A program made the position numbers and the translations under genes. Source: Blautia sp. Marseille-P3201T (GTDB lineage Bacteria; Bacillota; Clostridia; Lachnospirales; Lachnospiraceae). From it: a DNA stretch of 64,000 nt. Numbering within the stretch: position 1 is the stretch's first letter; every line of letters starts with the position of its first letter. The notes below the pieces were generated by a model. It was given only the letters and a program-made list of their open reading frames with translations. It had not been told where the DNA came from and ran no database searches. Positions 44,291 to 53,157 of this stretch are shown here, one piece after another. Where the stretch lies: positions 496,001 to 560,000 of the forward strand of contig NZ_LT635469.1 of the NCBI RefSeq assembly GCF_900120295.1, given 5' to 3'.

Positions 44291-45577
44291 ATGAAAGAGG
44301 AAAAGAAGGGGAGAGCTTCAGCGCTTTTGCCTATTGGAATATTTCTTGTCATCTTTATCGGTGCGGGAATTATTTCTAATGACTTTTATACAATGCCGGC
44401 CATTGTAGGATTTTTGATTGCTTTGGTTGTAGCATTTTTACAGAACCCCAGAGTGCGTTTTCACGATAAAATTTCTATTATTTCTAAAGGTATCGGAGAA
44501 GAAAATATCGTGACAATGTGTCTGATTTTTCTTGCTGCAGGTGCTTTTTCCGGCACGATTAAGGCGGCAGGGGGAGTAGAAAGTACCGTAAATTTAGGAC
44601 TTTCTATTATGCCTTCATCTATTGCAGTAGTAGGGCTGTTTATTATCGGCTGCTTTATTTCCGTATCTATGGGAACATCTGTAGGAACGATTACAGCGAT
44701 GGCTCCTATTGGTGTGGGAATTGCAGAAAAAACAGGAATTTCTATGCCGATTTGTATGGGCGCTATTGTATGTGGGGCTATGTTCGGTGACAATTTATCT
44801 ATGATTTCAGATACAACTATTGCAGCTGTTAGAACTCAAGGCTGTGAAATGAAAGATAAATTTAAGGAAAATTTCCTCATTGTATTGCCGGCGGCAATTA
44901 TAACAGCAGTTATTTTCTTCTTTATTGCCAGCGGAAATGCAGGAAAAATTGATGAAGAATTGAATTATCAGGTAGTTAAAGTTGTACCATATCTGGTAGT
45001 GTTAATCGGAGCTTTAATTGGAATTAATGTGTTTATTGTTTTAATTGCAGGAACAGTATTATCTGCTATTGTAGGTGTGGGAACAGGAGCTTTTGCCATT
45101 GGAGAAGTATTCCAGAAAATGGGTGAAGGAATTACCAGCATGTATGACATTACCGTTATTTCCATTATTGTGGCTGCCATTGTAGCTTTAGTGAAGGAAT
45201 ACGGTGGAATTGAGTTTATTTTGAATTTGATTAAGAAAAGAATTAACGGGCCAAGAGGGGGAGAATTTGGTATCTCAATTTTGGCATTGCTGGTAGACTG
45301 CTGTACAGCAAATAATACAGTGGCAATCGTTATGTCAGGTCCTATTGCAAAGGAAATCAGTGAGGAATTTGGTGTATCACCAAGAAGAAGCGCTTCTTTA
45401 TTGGATATTTTTGCATCAGTAGGACAGGGTATTATCCCTTACGGAGCACAGCTTTTGACAGCAGCAGGACTTTCTGCATTGTCTCCGGTACAGATTATGC
45501 CATATCTGTTTTATCCGATTTTGATGGGTGTCAGTGCGATTTTATTTATTCTGTTTAGAAGAAGAACTACAAAATAA
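44291..45577 (+). CDS. NhaC-family Na+/H+ antiporter
   Basis: Ion transporter superfamily membrane protein of 428 residues with about eleven hydrophobic segments. The conserved stretches are SMGTSVGTITAMAPIGVGIAEKTGI shown by its core GTSVGTITAMAPIG (about residues 132-145), CGAMFGDNLSMISDTTIAA (about 157-175, acidic residues in the membrane), and the C-terminal half DCCTANNTVAIVMSGPIA. The last part (ASVGQGIIPYGAQLL) is also family-typical. ATG 44291 follows GAGAGGA; the in-frame ATG 15 bp upstream overlaps that site. It ends at a bidirectional terminator. Its substrate could be Na+ or an organic ion. Confidence 0.88.
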   Translation: MKEEKKGRASALLPIGIFLVIFIGAGIISNDFYTMPAIVGFLIALVVAFLQNPRVRFHDKISIISKGIGEENIVTMCLIFLAAGAFSGTIKAAGGVESTVNLGLSIMPSSIAVVGLFIIGCFISVSMGTSVGTITAMAPIGVGIAEKTGISMPICMGAIVCGAMFGDNLSMISDTTIAAVRTQGCEMKDKFKENFLIVLPAAIITAVIFFFIASGNAGKIDEELNYQVVKVVPYLVVLIGALIGINVFIVLIAGTVLSAIVGVGTGAFAIGEVFQKMGEGITSMYDITVISIIVAAIVALVKEYGGIEFILNLIKKRINGPRGGEFGISILALLVDCCTANNTVAIVMSGPIAKEISEEFGVSPRRSASLLDIFASVGQGIIPYGAQLLTAAGLSALSPVQIMPYLFYPILMGVSAILFILFRRRTTK

Positions 45578-45616
45578 AAAACAGCAATAGGTTATGTGGC
45601 CTATTGCTGTTTTTTA
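45576..45616. terminator. Bidirectional terminator between convergent genes
   Basis: The stem AAAAAACAGCAATAGG (45576-45591) pairs with CCTATTGCTGTTTTTT (45600-45615) across an 8-nt loop, giving T-runs on both strands. The HAD gene stop codon lies in its right edge. Confidence 0.93.
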
Positions 45617-46447
45617 TTTTACTCCGAAATCCAATAATTGTCGAACTGCATTTTTCTTGCCTGTAAAATGAACTGCATGGAAGCCAAGTGCACGTGCTTC
45701 AGCGACATTGTCCATTAAATCATCAATAAATACAGCTTTCTGTGGAATGATTTTAAAATCTGTAATCAGTTTTTGATAAATTTCCGGTTCAGGCTTTATG
45801 TAGTGTATTTGCCAGGACATATATCCTCCATCTACAAGATTTAGAAAGTCCAGCTCGTTTATGCACCGGTCATAGACGGGTTTTGCAAAGTTGGATAAAA
45901 TATAAATCTTATAGCCTCGTTTTTTCAAATAACTAAGCCAGTCTTTGGTGTAAGGATAGGTGGAAATCGTTTTTCCAACAGCATCAAAGGTTTCACGAAT
46001 TTCTTTTTCGTAGCTGGGTGCATTGGAAATAAAGGTCTGTAAAAGTTCTTCTTCTGACAGAGTTCCACGGTCAGCTTCAGCCCATTCCTTGCTGAGAAAA
46101 ACGGCTTTGGCTACAGCAGTTCCCGTTTTTTCATCATATCCTAATTCTTTTAAGAGTTTCTTCCAGTCATATTTTGCAAGCACATTGCCAATATCAAAAA
46201 TCAGCGTATCGATTTCGGAAGTTTCCGCAGAGATTTTTGGTATTTCTTCATTTTTGGGATGTGTCCATTTGTATACCAGCATAAAGGCATACAAGAGAAT
46301 AGGTATCACCACAGTAGCATAAAGAGATGCCATGAGCATACTGCCTGTCTTAGAATGGTCTGTTAGAGATAGAATAAAAGTCAACACGTACATACCTACT
46401 AAAAGACCGACTCCAATGATTGCAAGAAGTCGTTTCATGTTTTTCAC
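45614..46447 (-). CDS. HAD-family hydrolase with N-terminal membrane domain
   Basis: A 277-residue fusion. Two membrane helices (about residues 7-27 and 38-60) precede a cytosolic HAD phosphatase of the YihX-like subgroup. Motif I is FDIGNVL (about 87-93), where the second Asp of the DxD pair is Gly, as in YihX-like enzymes. Motif II is ILSNFA, and motif III/IV is KPEPEIYQKL followed by FIDDLMDNV. YihX itself is a soluble sugar-phosphate phosphatase, so the membrane anchor is unusual. The start is either GTG 46447 (after GGGAG) or ATG 46438. Substrate is unknown. Confidence 0.82.
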   Translation of the reverse strand: MKNMKRLLAIIGVGLLVGMYVLTFILSLTDHSKTGSMLMASLYATVVIPILLYAFMLVYKWTHPKNEEIPKISAETSEIDTLIFDIGNVLAKYDWKKLLKELGYDEKTGTAVAKAVFLSKEWAEADRGTLSEEELLQTFISNAPSYEKEIRETFDAVGKTISTYPYTKDWLSYLKKRGYKIYILSNFAKPVYDRCINELDFLNLVDGGYMSWQIHYIKPEPEIYQKLITDFKIIPQKAVFIDDLMDNVAEARALGFHAVHFTGKKNAVRQLLDFGVK

Positions 46448-46511
46448 TTCTTAATCTCCCTTTTTTAGAATATCTATTGTACTATTATAATAATTTTCGA
46501 GGGTATCGTCA

Positions 46512-47399
46512 ATGTATAATGACAGAATTTTACTATATGAGTATGAAACCATGGAAAAAGAATTGAGAAATCTGCTGTATCAATATCAGGAAAAACTTTG
46601 GATTGACAGTCTGGGAAAGAGTTTTGATGACAGAGAAATTTACAGGATAATCGTGGGAAATAAAAACGCAGGAAGAAAGTTGTTATTTACAGGAACCATT
46701 CATGGGAGAGAATATATGACAGCAAAGCTTCTGGTAAAACAGACGGAGCATTTTCTTCAGTATATGTGCAAAAGGGGGAATAAGGATTTTGATGTGGCAG
46801 TACATGTAATTCCTATGGTCAATCCTGACGGAGCAGCGCTGTGTCATAGGGGCATAGAGGGAATTAGGAAAAAAGAATTAAAAGAAAAGCTTTTGAAAAT
46901 AAAGGAAAAGAAAGATTTTGTCAGGTGGAAATCCAACGCAAGAGGCGTGGATTTAAACAGAAATTTTGATGCTTTTTGGAAGGAATATTCCTGTGAAAAA
47001 CAAAAACCTTCTGTGGAAAAATATAAAGGCGCATATCCGGAGTCAGAGGTGGAAACAAAAGCGCTTACAAAGCTTACAAGAAAGGAAAAATTTCAGGCAA
47101 CCATAAGCTATCATTCCTCAGGAGAGGTGATTTACTGGGATTTCGGACAGCAGGGAAAATTAAGGGAAGACACCAAGAAGCTGGCAAAAGTGATAGGAGA
47201 CACAACGGGATACGAGATAATAGACGGGTGGGATAAAATAGCACCGGCGGGATACAAGGACTGGGCGCTTCTGGAAATGAAAATACCCAGTATTACCATA
47301 GAAATCGGAAAAGGGGACTCCCCGCTTTCGGAAAACGAATTTCCTGAAATATGGGAGAAAAATAAAGATGTCTGGAAGAATATTCTTCGTATTATGTAG
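46512..47399 (+). CDS. M14-family zinc carboxypeptidase
   Basis: Metallocarboxypeptidase-fold enzyme of 295 residues. The zinc motif HxxE is GTIHGREY (about residues 61-68). The third ligand His is in ISYHSSG (about 199-205). VNPDGAALCHRGIEG and GVDLNRNFDAFW (about 150-161) carry the substrate-binding Asn-Arg. The catalytic Glu is in ITIEIGKG (about 263-270). No signal peptide is visible, so it may act in the cytosol, for example on muropeptides, as with gamma-D-glutamyl-diaminopimelate peptidases. ATG 46512 follows GAGGG. Confidence 0.9.
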   Translation: MYNDRILLYEYETMEKELRNLLYQYQEKLWIDSLGKSFDDREIYRIIVGNKNAGRKLLFTGTIHGREYMTAKLLVKQTEHFLQYMCKRGNKDFDVAVHVIPMVNPDGAALCHRGIEGIRKKELKEKLLKIKEKKDFVRWKSNARGVDLNRNFDAFWKEYSCEKQKPSVEKYKGAYPESEVETKALTKLTRKEKFQATISYHSSGEVIYWDFGQQGKLREDTKKLAKVIGDTTGYEIIDGWDKIAPAGYKDWALLEMKIPSITIEIGKGDSPLSENEFPEIWEKNKDVWKNILRIM

Positions 47400-47785
47400 G
47401 AGAATGAGGGTGCTTGCAAACACCCTCAAAAAGGGGAGGATAAAGTATTTCTACTTTTTCTTTTGTTGTCTGCAGGGAGGGATGCGTCTTTGTATCATCT
47501 CCCTGTGGACTATTTGTAGTATAGACAGAAATTGAAAAGTTATACAAAAATAAAAAGAAAATAAAAAAAGAAATTTTACTTTACTCTCTTGCAGGTTTCT
47601 TATATACTGTATCCTAAATAAATTATAAGAGAAGGGAGTAAGACACTGCACAATGGATGAAGATGACTGTACCAATAAGGAAAATCCTTCTGTACATCTG
47701 ATGTTGCGCTGGATAGGCGTAAGCCTGTATTTGCGGGAATGAGAAAAAAGCAATCAGATATCAGATTATTTAAGGAGGAAAGAAA
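47400..47785 (+). other. 386-bp leader region with candidate structured RNA
   Basis: Gap before the CNNM/CorC-like gene. It opens with the hairpin GAGGGTG...CACCCTC (47407-47428) without a T-run, then an A-rich stretch near 47535-47580. From about 47640 the sequence is compact and structured. AGATGAC-TGTAC pairs with GTACA-TCT around an inner AAGGA/TCCTT hairpin, and AGGC-GTAA-GCCT follows. It then ends in AAGGAGG before the TTG start. It does not match a riboswitch class I know, and there is no clear terminator. Confidence 0.45.
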
Positions 47786-49117
47786 TTGGGAAGTACAATT
47801 ATTTTTATGATTTTATTACAGGTAGTATTGATTTTATTAAATGCGGTTTTTGCATGTGCAGAAATTGCAGTGATTTCCATGAACGATAATAAAATGGAAA
47901 AGATGGCGGAAGAAGGAGACAAAAGGGCGAAGAGGCTTGTAAAGCTTACAAGTCAGCCGGCACGTTTTCTGGCAACTATTCAGGTGGCGATTACCTTGTC
48001 CGGTTTTCTGGGCAGTGCTTTTGCAGCAGAGAACTTTTCCGATGTGCTGGTAAAAGGTATTCAGGGATTGGGAATTGCTATTCCGGTTCAGGTTTTAGAG
48101 TCTGTTTCCGTTATTTTAATTACCATTGTGTTGTCTTATTTTACACTTGTGTTTGGAGAGCTTGTTCCAAAGCAGATTGCCATGCGAAAGGCAGAGCCCT
48201 TTGCTCTTGGGATTTCAGCTTTGATTGACGGAATTTCAAAGATTTTTTCACCGCTGGTGAGCTTTTTGACATTTTCCACAAATTCTGTTTTAAAGCTTTT
48301 AGGCATTGATACAGACAAAGAGGAAGAACAGGTCAGCGAAGAGGAAATTCGCATGATGGTTGATGTGGGAACAGAAAAGGGCACCATTGATTGTGAAGAA
48401 AGAGAATTTATACAAAATGTATTTGAATTTGACGATTTATCCGCAGAGGAGATTGTGACACACAGAACCGATGTGGTGATGCTGGATATGGAAGATGACA
48501 TGGAAACATGGAGAGAAACTATTTACCATACCAGATATACCATGTATCCTATCTGTGAAGAAACAGCGGACAAAATTATCGGTGTGTTAAATGTAAAAGA
48601 ATACTTCCGTTTGGAAGATAAAAGCCGCAGCGTTGTTATGGAACATGCAGTAAGTCAGCCATATTTTGTACCGGATACGGTAAAAGCAGACGTGCTGTTT
48701 CGAAATATGAAAAAGAAAAAATGCTCTATGGCAATCGTACTGGATGAATACGGCGGAATGACGGGAATTGTAACCTTAAATGATTTAATCGAACAGTTGG
48801 TAGGGGAATTGGAAGAGGATACCTTTCCTGAGCTTGAGCCTTTAGAAAACGGGGCATGGAAGGTGAGAGGAACGGCATTGCTGGAGGAAATGTCTGAAAT
48901 GCTGGCAATCCCGCTTCCAAGTGAGGAATATGATACCTTTAACGGTCTTGTATTTCATGCGTTGGGGAGTATTCCGCAGGACGGCACAGAGATGTCTTTA
49001 GAAATTGACAGATTGTGTATCACAGATATGAAAATTCACAATCATAAAGTCGAGAGCGCAGTTGTTACCATAAAAGAGACCTCTGACATGGAACAATCCG
49101 AAGAGGAAAGAAAGTAA
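47786..49117 (+). CDS. CNNM/CorC-like membrane protein (DUF21, CBS pair, CorC_HlyC)
   Basis: A 443-residue hemolysin-family protein. A DUF21 transmembrane domain of about four helices (residues 1-150) contains IAVISMNDNKMEKMAEEG and LSYFTLVFGELVPKQIA. Two CBS domains follow (about 215-340), with FVPDTVKADVLFRNM and IVLDEYGGMTGIVTLNDLIEQLVGE, which is the family signature (about 315-337). The C-terminus is a CorC_HlyC domain. Relatives are involved in magnesium or sodium/magnesium transport. The TTG start is set by AAGGAGG at 47772-47778 with 7-nt spacing. The long leader upstream may regulate it. Confidence 0.9.
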   Translation: MGSTIIFMILLQVVLILLNAVFACAEIAVISMNDNKMEKMAEEGDKRAKRLVKLTSQPARFLATIQVAITLSGFLGSAFAAENFSDVLVKGIQGLGIAIPVQVLESVSVILITIVLSYFTLVFGELVPKQIAMRKAEPFALGISALIDGISKIFSPLVSFLTFSTNSVLKLLGIDTDKEEEQVSEEEIRMMVDVGTEKGTIDCEEREFIQNVFEFDDLSAEEIVTHRTDVVMLDMEDDMETWRETIYHTRYTMYPICEETADKIIGVLNVKEYFRLEDKSRSVVMEHAVSQPYFVPDTVKADVLFRNMKKKKCSMAIVLDEYGGMTGIVTLNDLIEQLVGELEEDTFPELEPLENGAWKVRGTALLEEMSEMLAIPLPSEEYDTFNGLVFHALGSIPQDGTEMSLEIDRLCITDMKIHNHKVESAVVTIKETSDMEQSEEERK

Positions 49118-49207
49118 GGATTGAAAAAAAGCTGATTTTCGTATATACTGTATCTGTTGAACCAAATGGTGAAATATGAAAATAAAAACAAAAGGCAGGT
49201 AAGATAC

Positions 49208-49711
49208 ATGGCATTATTACAGGAATGGAGAGATATGGCATACTCTCAGCAGGCTGACAGAGCACAGCTGCAGAAATTCTGGACAGAGTACTTTTTAATT
49301 GAAAAGGGAATTTACGAAAAACTTCTCAGCAATCCAAATGAAGTTGTAAAAGGTACAGTAAAAGAACTGGCAGAAAAATTCGATGTAGAATTGATGTCTA
49401 TGGTAGGTTTCCTTGACGGTATTAACGACAGCTTGAAAATTCAGAACCCAATCGAAGAAATGGATGAAAATACAGAGGTAAATTTAGGATATGATTTAGA
49501 AACTCTGTATAAAAACATGGTAGACGCAAAAGCAGACTGGTTATACGAGCTTCCACAGTGGAACAGCATTTTCTCAGAAGAAAAGAGAAAAGAACTGTAC
49601 TTAGAGCAGAAAAAATCCGGTACTGTTGTAAAAGGTCCTAAAATCGGACGTAACGACCCATGTCCATGCGGAAGCGGCAAGAAATATAAACATTGCTGCG
49701 GAAGAAAATAA
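49208..49711 (+). CDS. SEC-C motif zinc-binding protein
   Basis: A 167-residue cytosolic protein whose C-terminus [21 protein letters not shown] (shown by position: last 21 residues; core [13 protein letters not shown]) is a SEC-C zinc motif, as at the end of SecA. The rest ([18 protein letters not shown] onward) is helical and matches a small Firmicutes family with unknown function. ATG 49208 follows AGGTAAG; the open frame to 49157 has no site. The codon choice is notably regular, hinting at good expression (impression only). It has its own terminator. A role at the ribosome or Sec machinery would be guesswork. Confidence 0.85.
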   Translation: MALLQEWRDMAYSQQADRAQLQKFWTEYFLIEKGIYEKLLSNPNEVVKGTVKELAEKFDVELMSMVGFLDGINDSLKIQNPIEEMDENTEVNLGYDLETLYKNMVDAKADWLYELPQWNSIFSEEKRKELYLEQKKSGTVVKGPKIGRNDPCPCGSGKKYKHCCGRK

Positions 49712-49723
49712 ATAGGTGATAAA

Positions 49724-49783
49724 AGAACAGAATTTTTTATCAGATACAGGGAAGGCTGTAGGGTAAAAGGTTCTGTTTTTTTA
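49724..49783 (+). terminator. Terminator after the SEC-C gene
   Basis: AGAACAGAA (49724-49732) pairs with TTCTGTT (49771-49777), extended inward by TTTTTA/TAAAAG, and is followed by TTTTTTTAC. Confidence 0.8.
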
Positions 49784-49789
49784 CGCAAG

Positions 49790-50013
49790 AAAAAATTTTA
49801 TTTGATATAGACTCAGCTGCTTCATTTGCAAATACGGGCATTTTCTGGTTTTTCTGCGCCGCTTATAGATGCTTTTTCAGCCAAATTCGTGCTGAAGCAC
49901 TCAAACACGGCTTTCAAAATATCACTATAGAAAATATTCCGAATTATTTGTCAAAGGAGCGATGGCATTTTATATTCAAAAACAGAACATTTTCAATATA
50001 AGGAGCATAAAGA
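49790..50013 (+). other. 224-bp intergenic region, partly palindromic, no gene seen
   Basis: No supported frame or RNA. It holds short inverted repeats (ATTTGCAAAT near 49828; GTGCT-GA-AGCAC near 49891) and ends with AAGGAGC before the YdcF start. Its CAAATTCG resembles part of the long palindrome core, but arms and order do not match. Confidence 0.4.
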
Positions 50014-50766
50014 ATGGCGGGTATTTGTTTTCTTTTAGGAGTTGCCAGTGTTTTGTATTTTCTGGGGATTTGGAGAATTGCGGGATTGTCTTCTAAATTT
50101 CCGCTGATATGGCTGCTGACTGGCGGCGGATTTTTTCTGGCAGGGAGTTGTATTTATTTTGAAATAGAAATTCCGGTATGGTTAAGTGTTTTAACAGGAA
50201 TTTTTGTAGGGGGATTTTTGCTGTTATTGGTGTTTACGGAGTATTTTATTATAAGTGCCATGCATCAAAAGGAAGTGAAAAATCTGAATTATATTGTGGT
50301 GCTGGGAGCGCAGGTGAATGGAAAGATACCCAGTAAATCTTTGCAGTACCGCATTGACAGGGCAGAGAAATATTTACGTGAAAATGAAAAAACCAAGGCT
50401 GTTCTTTCCGGAGGAAAAGGGGAGGATGAGGAAATTTCAGAAGCCCAATGTATGGCAAAGGAACTTGATAAAAAGGGAATTGTGTCCGGGCGTCTGCTTT
50501 TGGAGGCGAAATCCAGAAACACAGAGCAGAATATTGCGTTTACCATACCGATTATTCAGCAGGACAGTGAAAAAGATTTAAAAGAGCTGAAAATCGGAAT
50601 TGTGACTAATGGGTTTCATGTCTATCGAGGCAGCAAGATTGCTCAAAAGAAAATGCAGTGCAGGGTTTATGGAATTCCTGCAAAGAATTCTCGATTTTTA
50701 CAGGCAAATTACTTGCTGCGGGAATTTTTTGGTGTGGTAAAAGACAGGATTGAGGGGAATTTATAG
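50014..50766 (+). CDS. YdcF/SanA-family membrane protein (DUF218)
   Basis: A 250-residue protein with three N-terminal membrane helices (about residues 3-23, 30-50, 57-80) and a soluble DUF218 domain. Family marks are YIVVLGAQVNGKIPSKSLQYRIDRAEKYL (core VLGAQVNG near 94-101), AVLSGGKGEDEEISEAQCM (about 131-149), LLEAKSRNTEQNI (about 164-176) and GIVTNGFHVYRGSKIA. Members such as SanA and ElyC affect envelope integrity; a link to lipid-carrier or peptidoglycan metabolism is inferred from them. ATG 50014 follows AAGGAGC. Confidence 0.88.
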   Translation: MAGICFLLGVASVLYFLGIWRIAGLSSKFPLIWLLTGGGFFLAGSCIYFEIEIPVWLSVLTGIFVGGFLLLLVFTEYFIISAMHQKEVKNLNYIVVLGAQVNGKIPSKSLQYRIDRAEKYLRENEKTKAVLSGGKGEDEEISEAQCMAKELDKKGIVSGRLLLEAKSRNTEQNIAFTIPIIQQDSEKDLKELKIGIVTNGFHVYRGSKIAQKKMQCRVYGIPAKNSRFLQANYLLREFFGVVKDRIEGNL

Positions 50767-50775
50767 AAAAAGAGG

Positions 50776-51068
50776 TTGACAAATAAAAGATATAGGATAT
50801 ATTATGTGGATAGAAAGAGAACACGTTGACGAGACGAGTAAAATGTGGAAGGTCACAGAGAGGAGTGTGTATGCTGAAAGCACTCTGTCACGGAAGCATT
50901 TGAAAACTACCTCTGAGTGGCCCCAATCCGGTCCGGTGATTCCGTTATCATCAAATGAAGTGGTTAGTAAAGCATTCGCTTTTAACAAAAAGGGTGGAAC
51001 CGCGGATAATTGTGAGAATAATCCGTCCCTTGCAGTCAGAAACAGGCAGCAGGGGACGGAGTTTTTTT
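50776..51068 (+). ncRNA. T-box leader controlling thrS, with promoter and terminator
   Basis: Promoter TTGACA (50776-50781) and TATATT (50798-50803) give a transcript from about 50810. The T-box consensus AGGGTGGAACCGCG is at 50991-51004. Upstream, stem I carries GACGAGTAAAATG (loop-E AGTA) and, on its 3' side, GAAAACTACC, where ACC at 50909-50911 is the probable threonine specifier. The terminator pairs TCCGTCCCT (51022-51030) with AGGGGACGGA (51051-51060), followed by seven Ts. Uncharged tRNA-Thr would stabilise the antiterminator and turn on thrS. Confidence 0.95.
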
Positions 51069-51117
51069 ATACATTTTATCACTCCTTTCCTGCAAAAAGA
51101 AAGAGAGGAGAATAGAA

Positions 51118-53094
51118 ATGATTGTTACATTAAAAGATGGTTCAAAAAAAGAGTACGCTGAAAGCAAGTCTGTATACGAAATTGCACTGGATATCAGTGA
51201 AGGTCTCGCAAGAGCAGCCTGTGCAGGTGAAGTAAACGGAGAAGTAGTGGATTTAAGAACACAGGTGTCAGAAGACTGTGAGCTGAATATTTTAACAGCA
51301 AATGATGAAAAAGGTCTGGCAGCTCTTCGTCATACAGCATCTCATGTATTGGCTGAGGCTGTGAAAAATTTATATCCAGAAGCAAAACTGGCAATTGGAC
51401 CTTCTATTGACACAGGATTTTACTATGACTTTGATCATGAGTCTTTCAGCCGTGAGGAATTAGATGCACTGGAAAAAGAAATGAAGAAAATCATCAAAAA
51501 AGGTGCAAAGATTGAGCGCTATACAATGCCAAGAGAAGAAGCCATTAAATTCATGGAAGAAAAAGGCGAAGATTATAAAGTAGAGCTGATTAAAGATTTA
51601 CCGGAAGGAGAAGAAATTTCCTTCTATTCTCAGGGAGATTTTGTAGATTTATGTGCAGGACCTCACTTAATGAGTACAAAAGGCGTAAAAGCATTTAAAC
51701 TGATTTCTTCTTCAGGAGCTTACTGGAGAGGTGATGAAAAGAATAAAATGCTTTCCCGTATTTATGGTACTGCTTTTGGCAAAAAAGATGAATTAAACGA
51801 ATATTTAGAGCAGTTAGAAGAAGCGAAAAAGAGAGATCACAATAAATTAGGACGTGAAATGGGCTTGTTCACAACGGTTGATGTTATCGGACAGGGACTG
51901 CCTCTTTTAATGCCAAAAGGTGTAATTATGCTGAAAGAACTTCAGAGATGGATTGAAGATCTGGAAGACAATGAATGGGGTTATGTTCGTACAAAAACAC
52001 CATTGATGGCAAAAAGTGATTTGTATAAAATTTCAGGTCATTGGGATCATTATAAAGAAGGTATGTTTGTACTGGGAGATGAAGAAAAGGATAAAGAAGT
52101 ATTTGCCCTGCGTCCAATGACTTGTCCATTCCAGTATTATGTATACAAAGCAAACCAGCATTCTTACAGAGAACTGCCTATCCGTTACGGTGAAACTTCT
52201 ACTTTATTCAGAAACGAAGACTCCGGTGAAATGCATGGACTTACAAGAGTTCGCCAGTTTACAATTTCAGAAGGTCATTTAGTTGTAAGACCGGATCAGA
52301 TGGTAGAAGAATTTAAAGGCTGTCTTGCATTGGCAAAACATTGTCTGGAAACCTTAGGCGTAGAGGAAGATGTTACTTACCATTTATCAAAATGGGATCC
52401 GGAAAATAAAGAAAAATATATTGGAGAGCCGGAAGTTTGGGAAGAAACAGAAGGTCACATCAGAAACGTTCTGACAGAACTGGGTATTCCTTTTGTGGAA
52501 GATGTAGGAGAAGCAGCTTTCTACGGACCAAAGGTAGACATCAACGCAAAGAACGTATATGGAAAAGAAGATACTATGATTACCATTCAGTGGGATGCAC
52601 TTTTGGCAGAGCAGTTTGATATGTATTACATTGATGAAAACGGTGATAAGAAACGCCCATGTATTATCCACAGAACTGCAATGGGATGCTATGAAAGAAC
52701 ACTGGCATGGCTGATTGAAAAATATGCCGGATTATTCCCAACATGGCTGTGCCCGGAACAGGTTCGTGTACTTCCTATTTCTGAAAAATACGGAGATTAT
52801 GCAAATGAAGTTCAGAAACAGTTAAAAGCTAACGGAATTCGTTCCAGCGTGGATAATCGTTCTGAAAAAATCGGTTATAAAATCAGAGAAGCACGTCTTG
52901 AAAAAGTTCCTTATATGCTGGTTGTGGGAGCAAAAGAGGAAGAGGATAAAGTTGTTTCTGTAAGAAGCCGCTATTTAGGAGATGAGGGACAGAAACCATT
53001 ATCTGAATTTATTGATGCAATCTGCAAGGAAATCCGTACAAAGGAAATCCGTAAAATCGAAGTAGATGCTCAGGGGAACAGAATTGAAAAATAG
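51118..53094 (+). CDS. thrS: Threonyl-tRNA synthetase
   Basis: Class II aminoacyl-tRNA synthetase, 658 residues. The N-terminal TGS domain (about 1-62) is followed by the editing domain with HTASHVLAEAVKNL (about 74-87) and FVDLCAGPHL (about 178-187). The catalytic core carries motif 2 (LPIRYGETSTLFRNEDSGEMHGLTRVRQF, core FRNE near 363-366), the zinc-ligand Cys in RPMTCPFQ (about 340), and motif 3 GCYERTLAWLIE. The anticodon-binding domain starts near PEQVRVLPIS (about 548). Expression is set by the T-box upstream. ATG 51118 follows GAGAGGAG. Confidence 0.98.
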   Translation: MIVTLKDGSKKEYAESKSVYEIALDISEGLARAACAGEVNGEVVDLRTQVSEDCELNILTANDEKGLAALRHTASHVLAEAVKNLYPEAKLAIGPSIDTGFYYDFDHESFSREELDALEKEMKKIIKKGAKIERYTMPREEAIKFMEEKGEDYKVELIKDLPEGEEISFYSQGDFVDLCAGPHLMSTKGVKAFKLISSSGAYWRGDEKNKMLSRIYGTAFGKKDELNEYLEQLEEAKKRDHNKLGREMGLFTTVDVIGQGLPLLMPKGVIMLKELQRWIEDLEDNEWGYVRTKTPLMAKSDLYKISGHWDHYKEGMFVLGDEEKDKEVFALRPMTCPFQYYVYKANQHSYRELPIRYGETSTLFRNEDSGEMHGLTRVRQFTISEGHLVVRPDQMVEEFKGCLALAKHCLETLGVEEDVTYHLSKWDPENKEKYIGEPEVWEETEGHIRNVLTELGIPFVEDVGEAAFYGPKVDINAKNVYGKEDTMITIQWDALLAEQFDMYYIDENGDKKRPCIIHRTAMGCYERTLAWLIEKYAGLFPTWLCPEQVRVLPISEKYGDYANEVQKQLKANGIRSSVDNRSEKIGYKIREARLEKVPYMLVVGAKEEEDKVVSVRSRYLGDEGQKPLSEFIDAICKEIRTKEIRKIEVDAQGNRIEK

Positions 53095-53157
53095 AGTATA
53101 GAATTGCAGAAAAGGAAAATACTATCACTGATAAATTAAAATTCAGGAGGTAGTAAG

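Noticed and set aside
47407-47428. Terminator after the M14 gene
   Set aside because: The GAGGGTG/CACCCTC stem is followed by A residues, not T, on the coding strand.
49790-50013. Fourth full copy of the palindrome family
   Set aside because: Only CAAATTCG and a nearby CTCA match; the paired arms and the order of core blocks are absent.
50906-50911. Tyrosine specifier (TAC) in the T-box
   Set aside because: TAC and ACC overlap by one frame shift; the downstream gene is thrS, so ACC (Thr) is the sensible reading.
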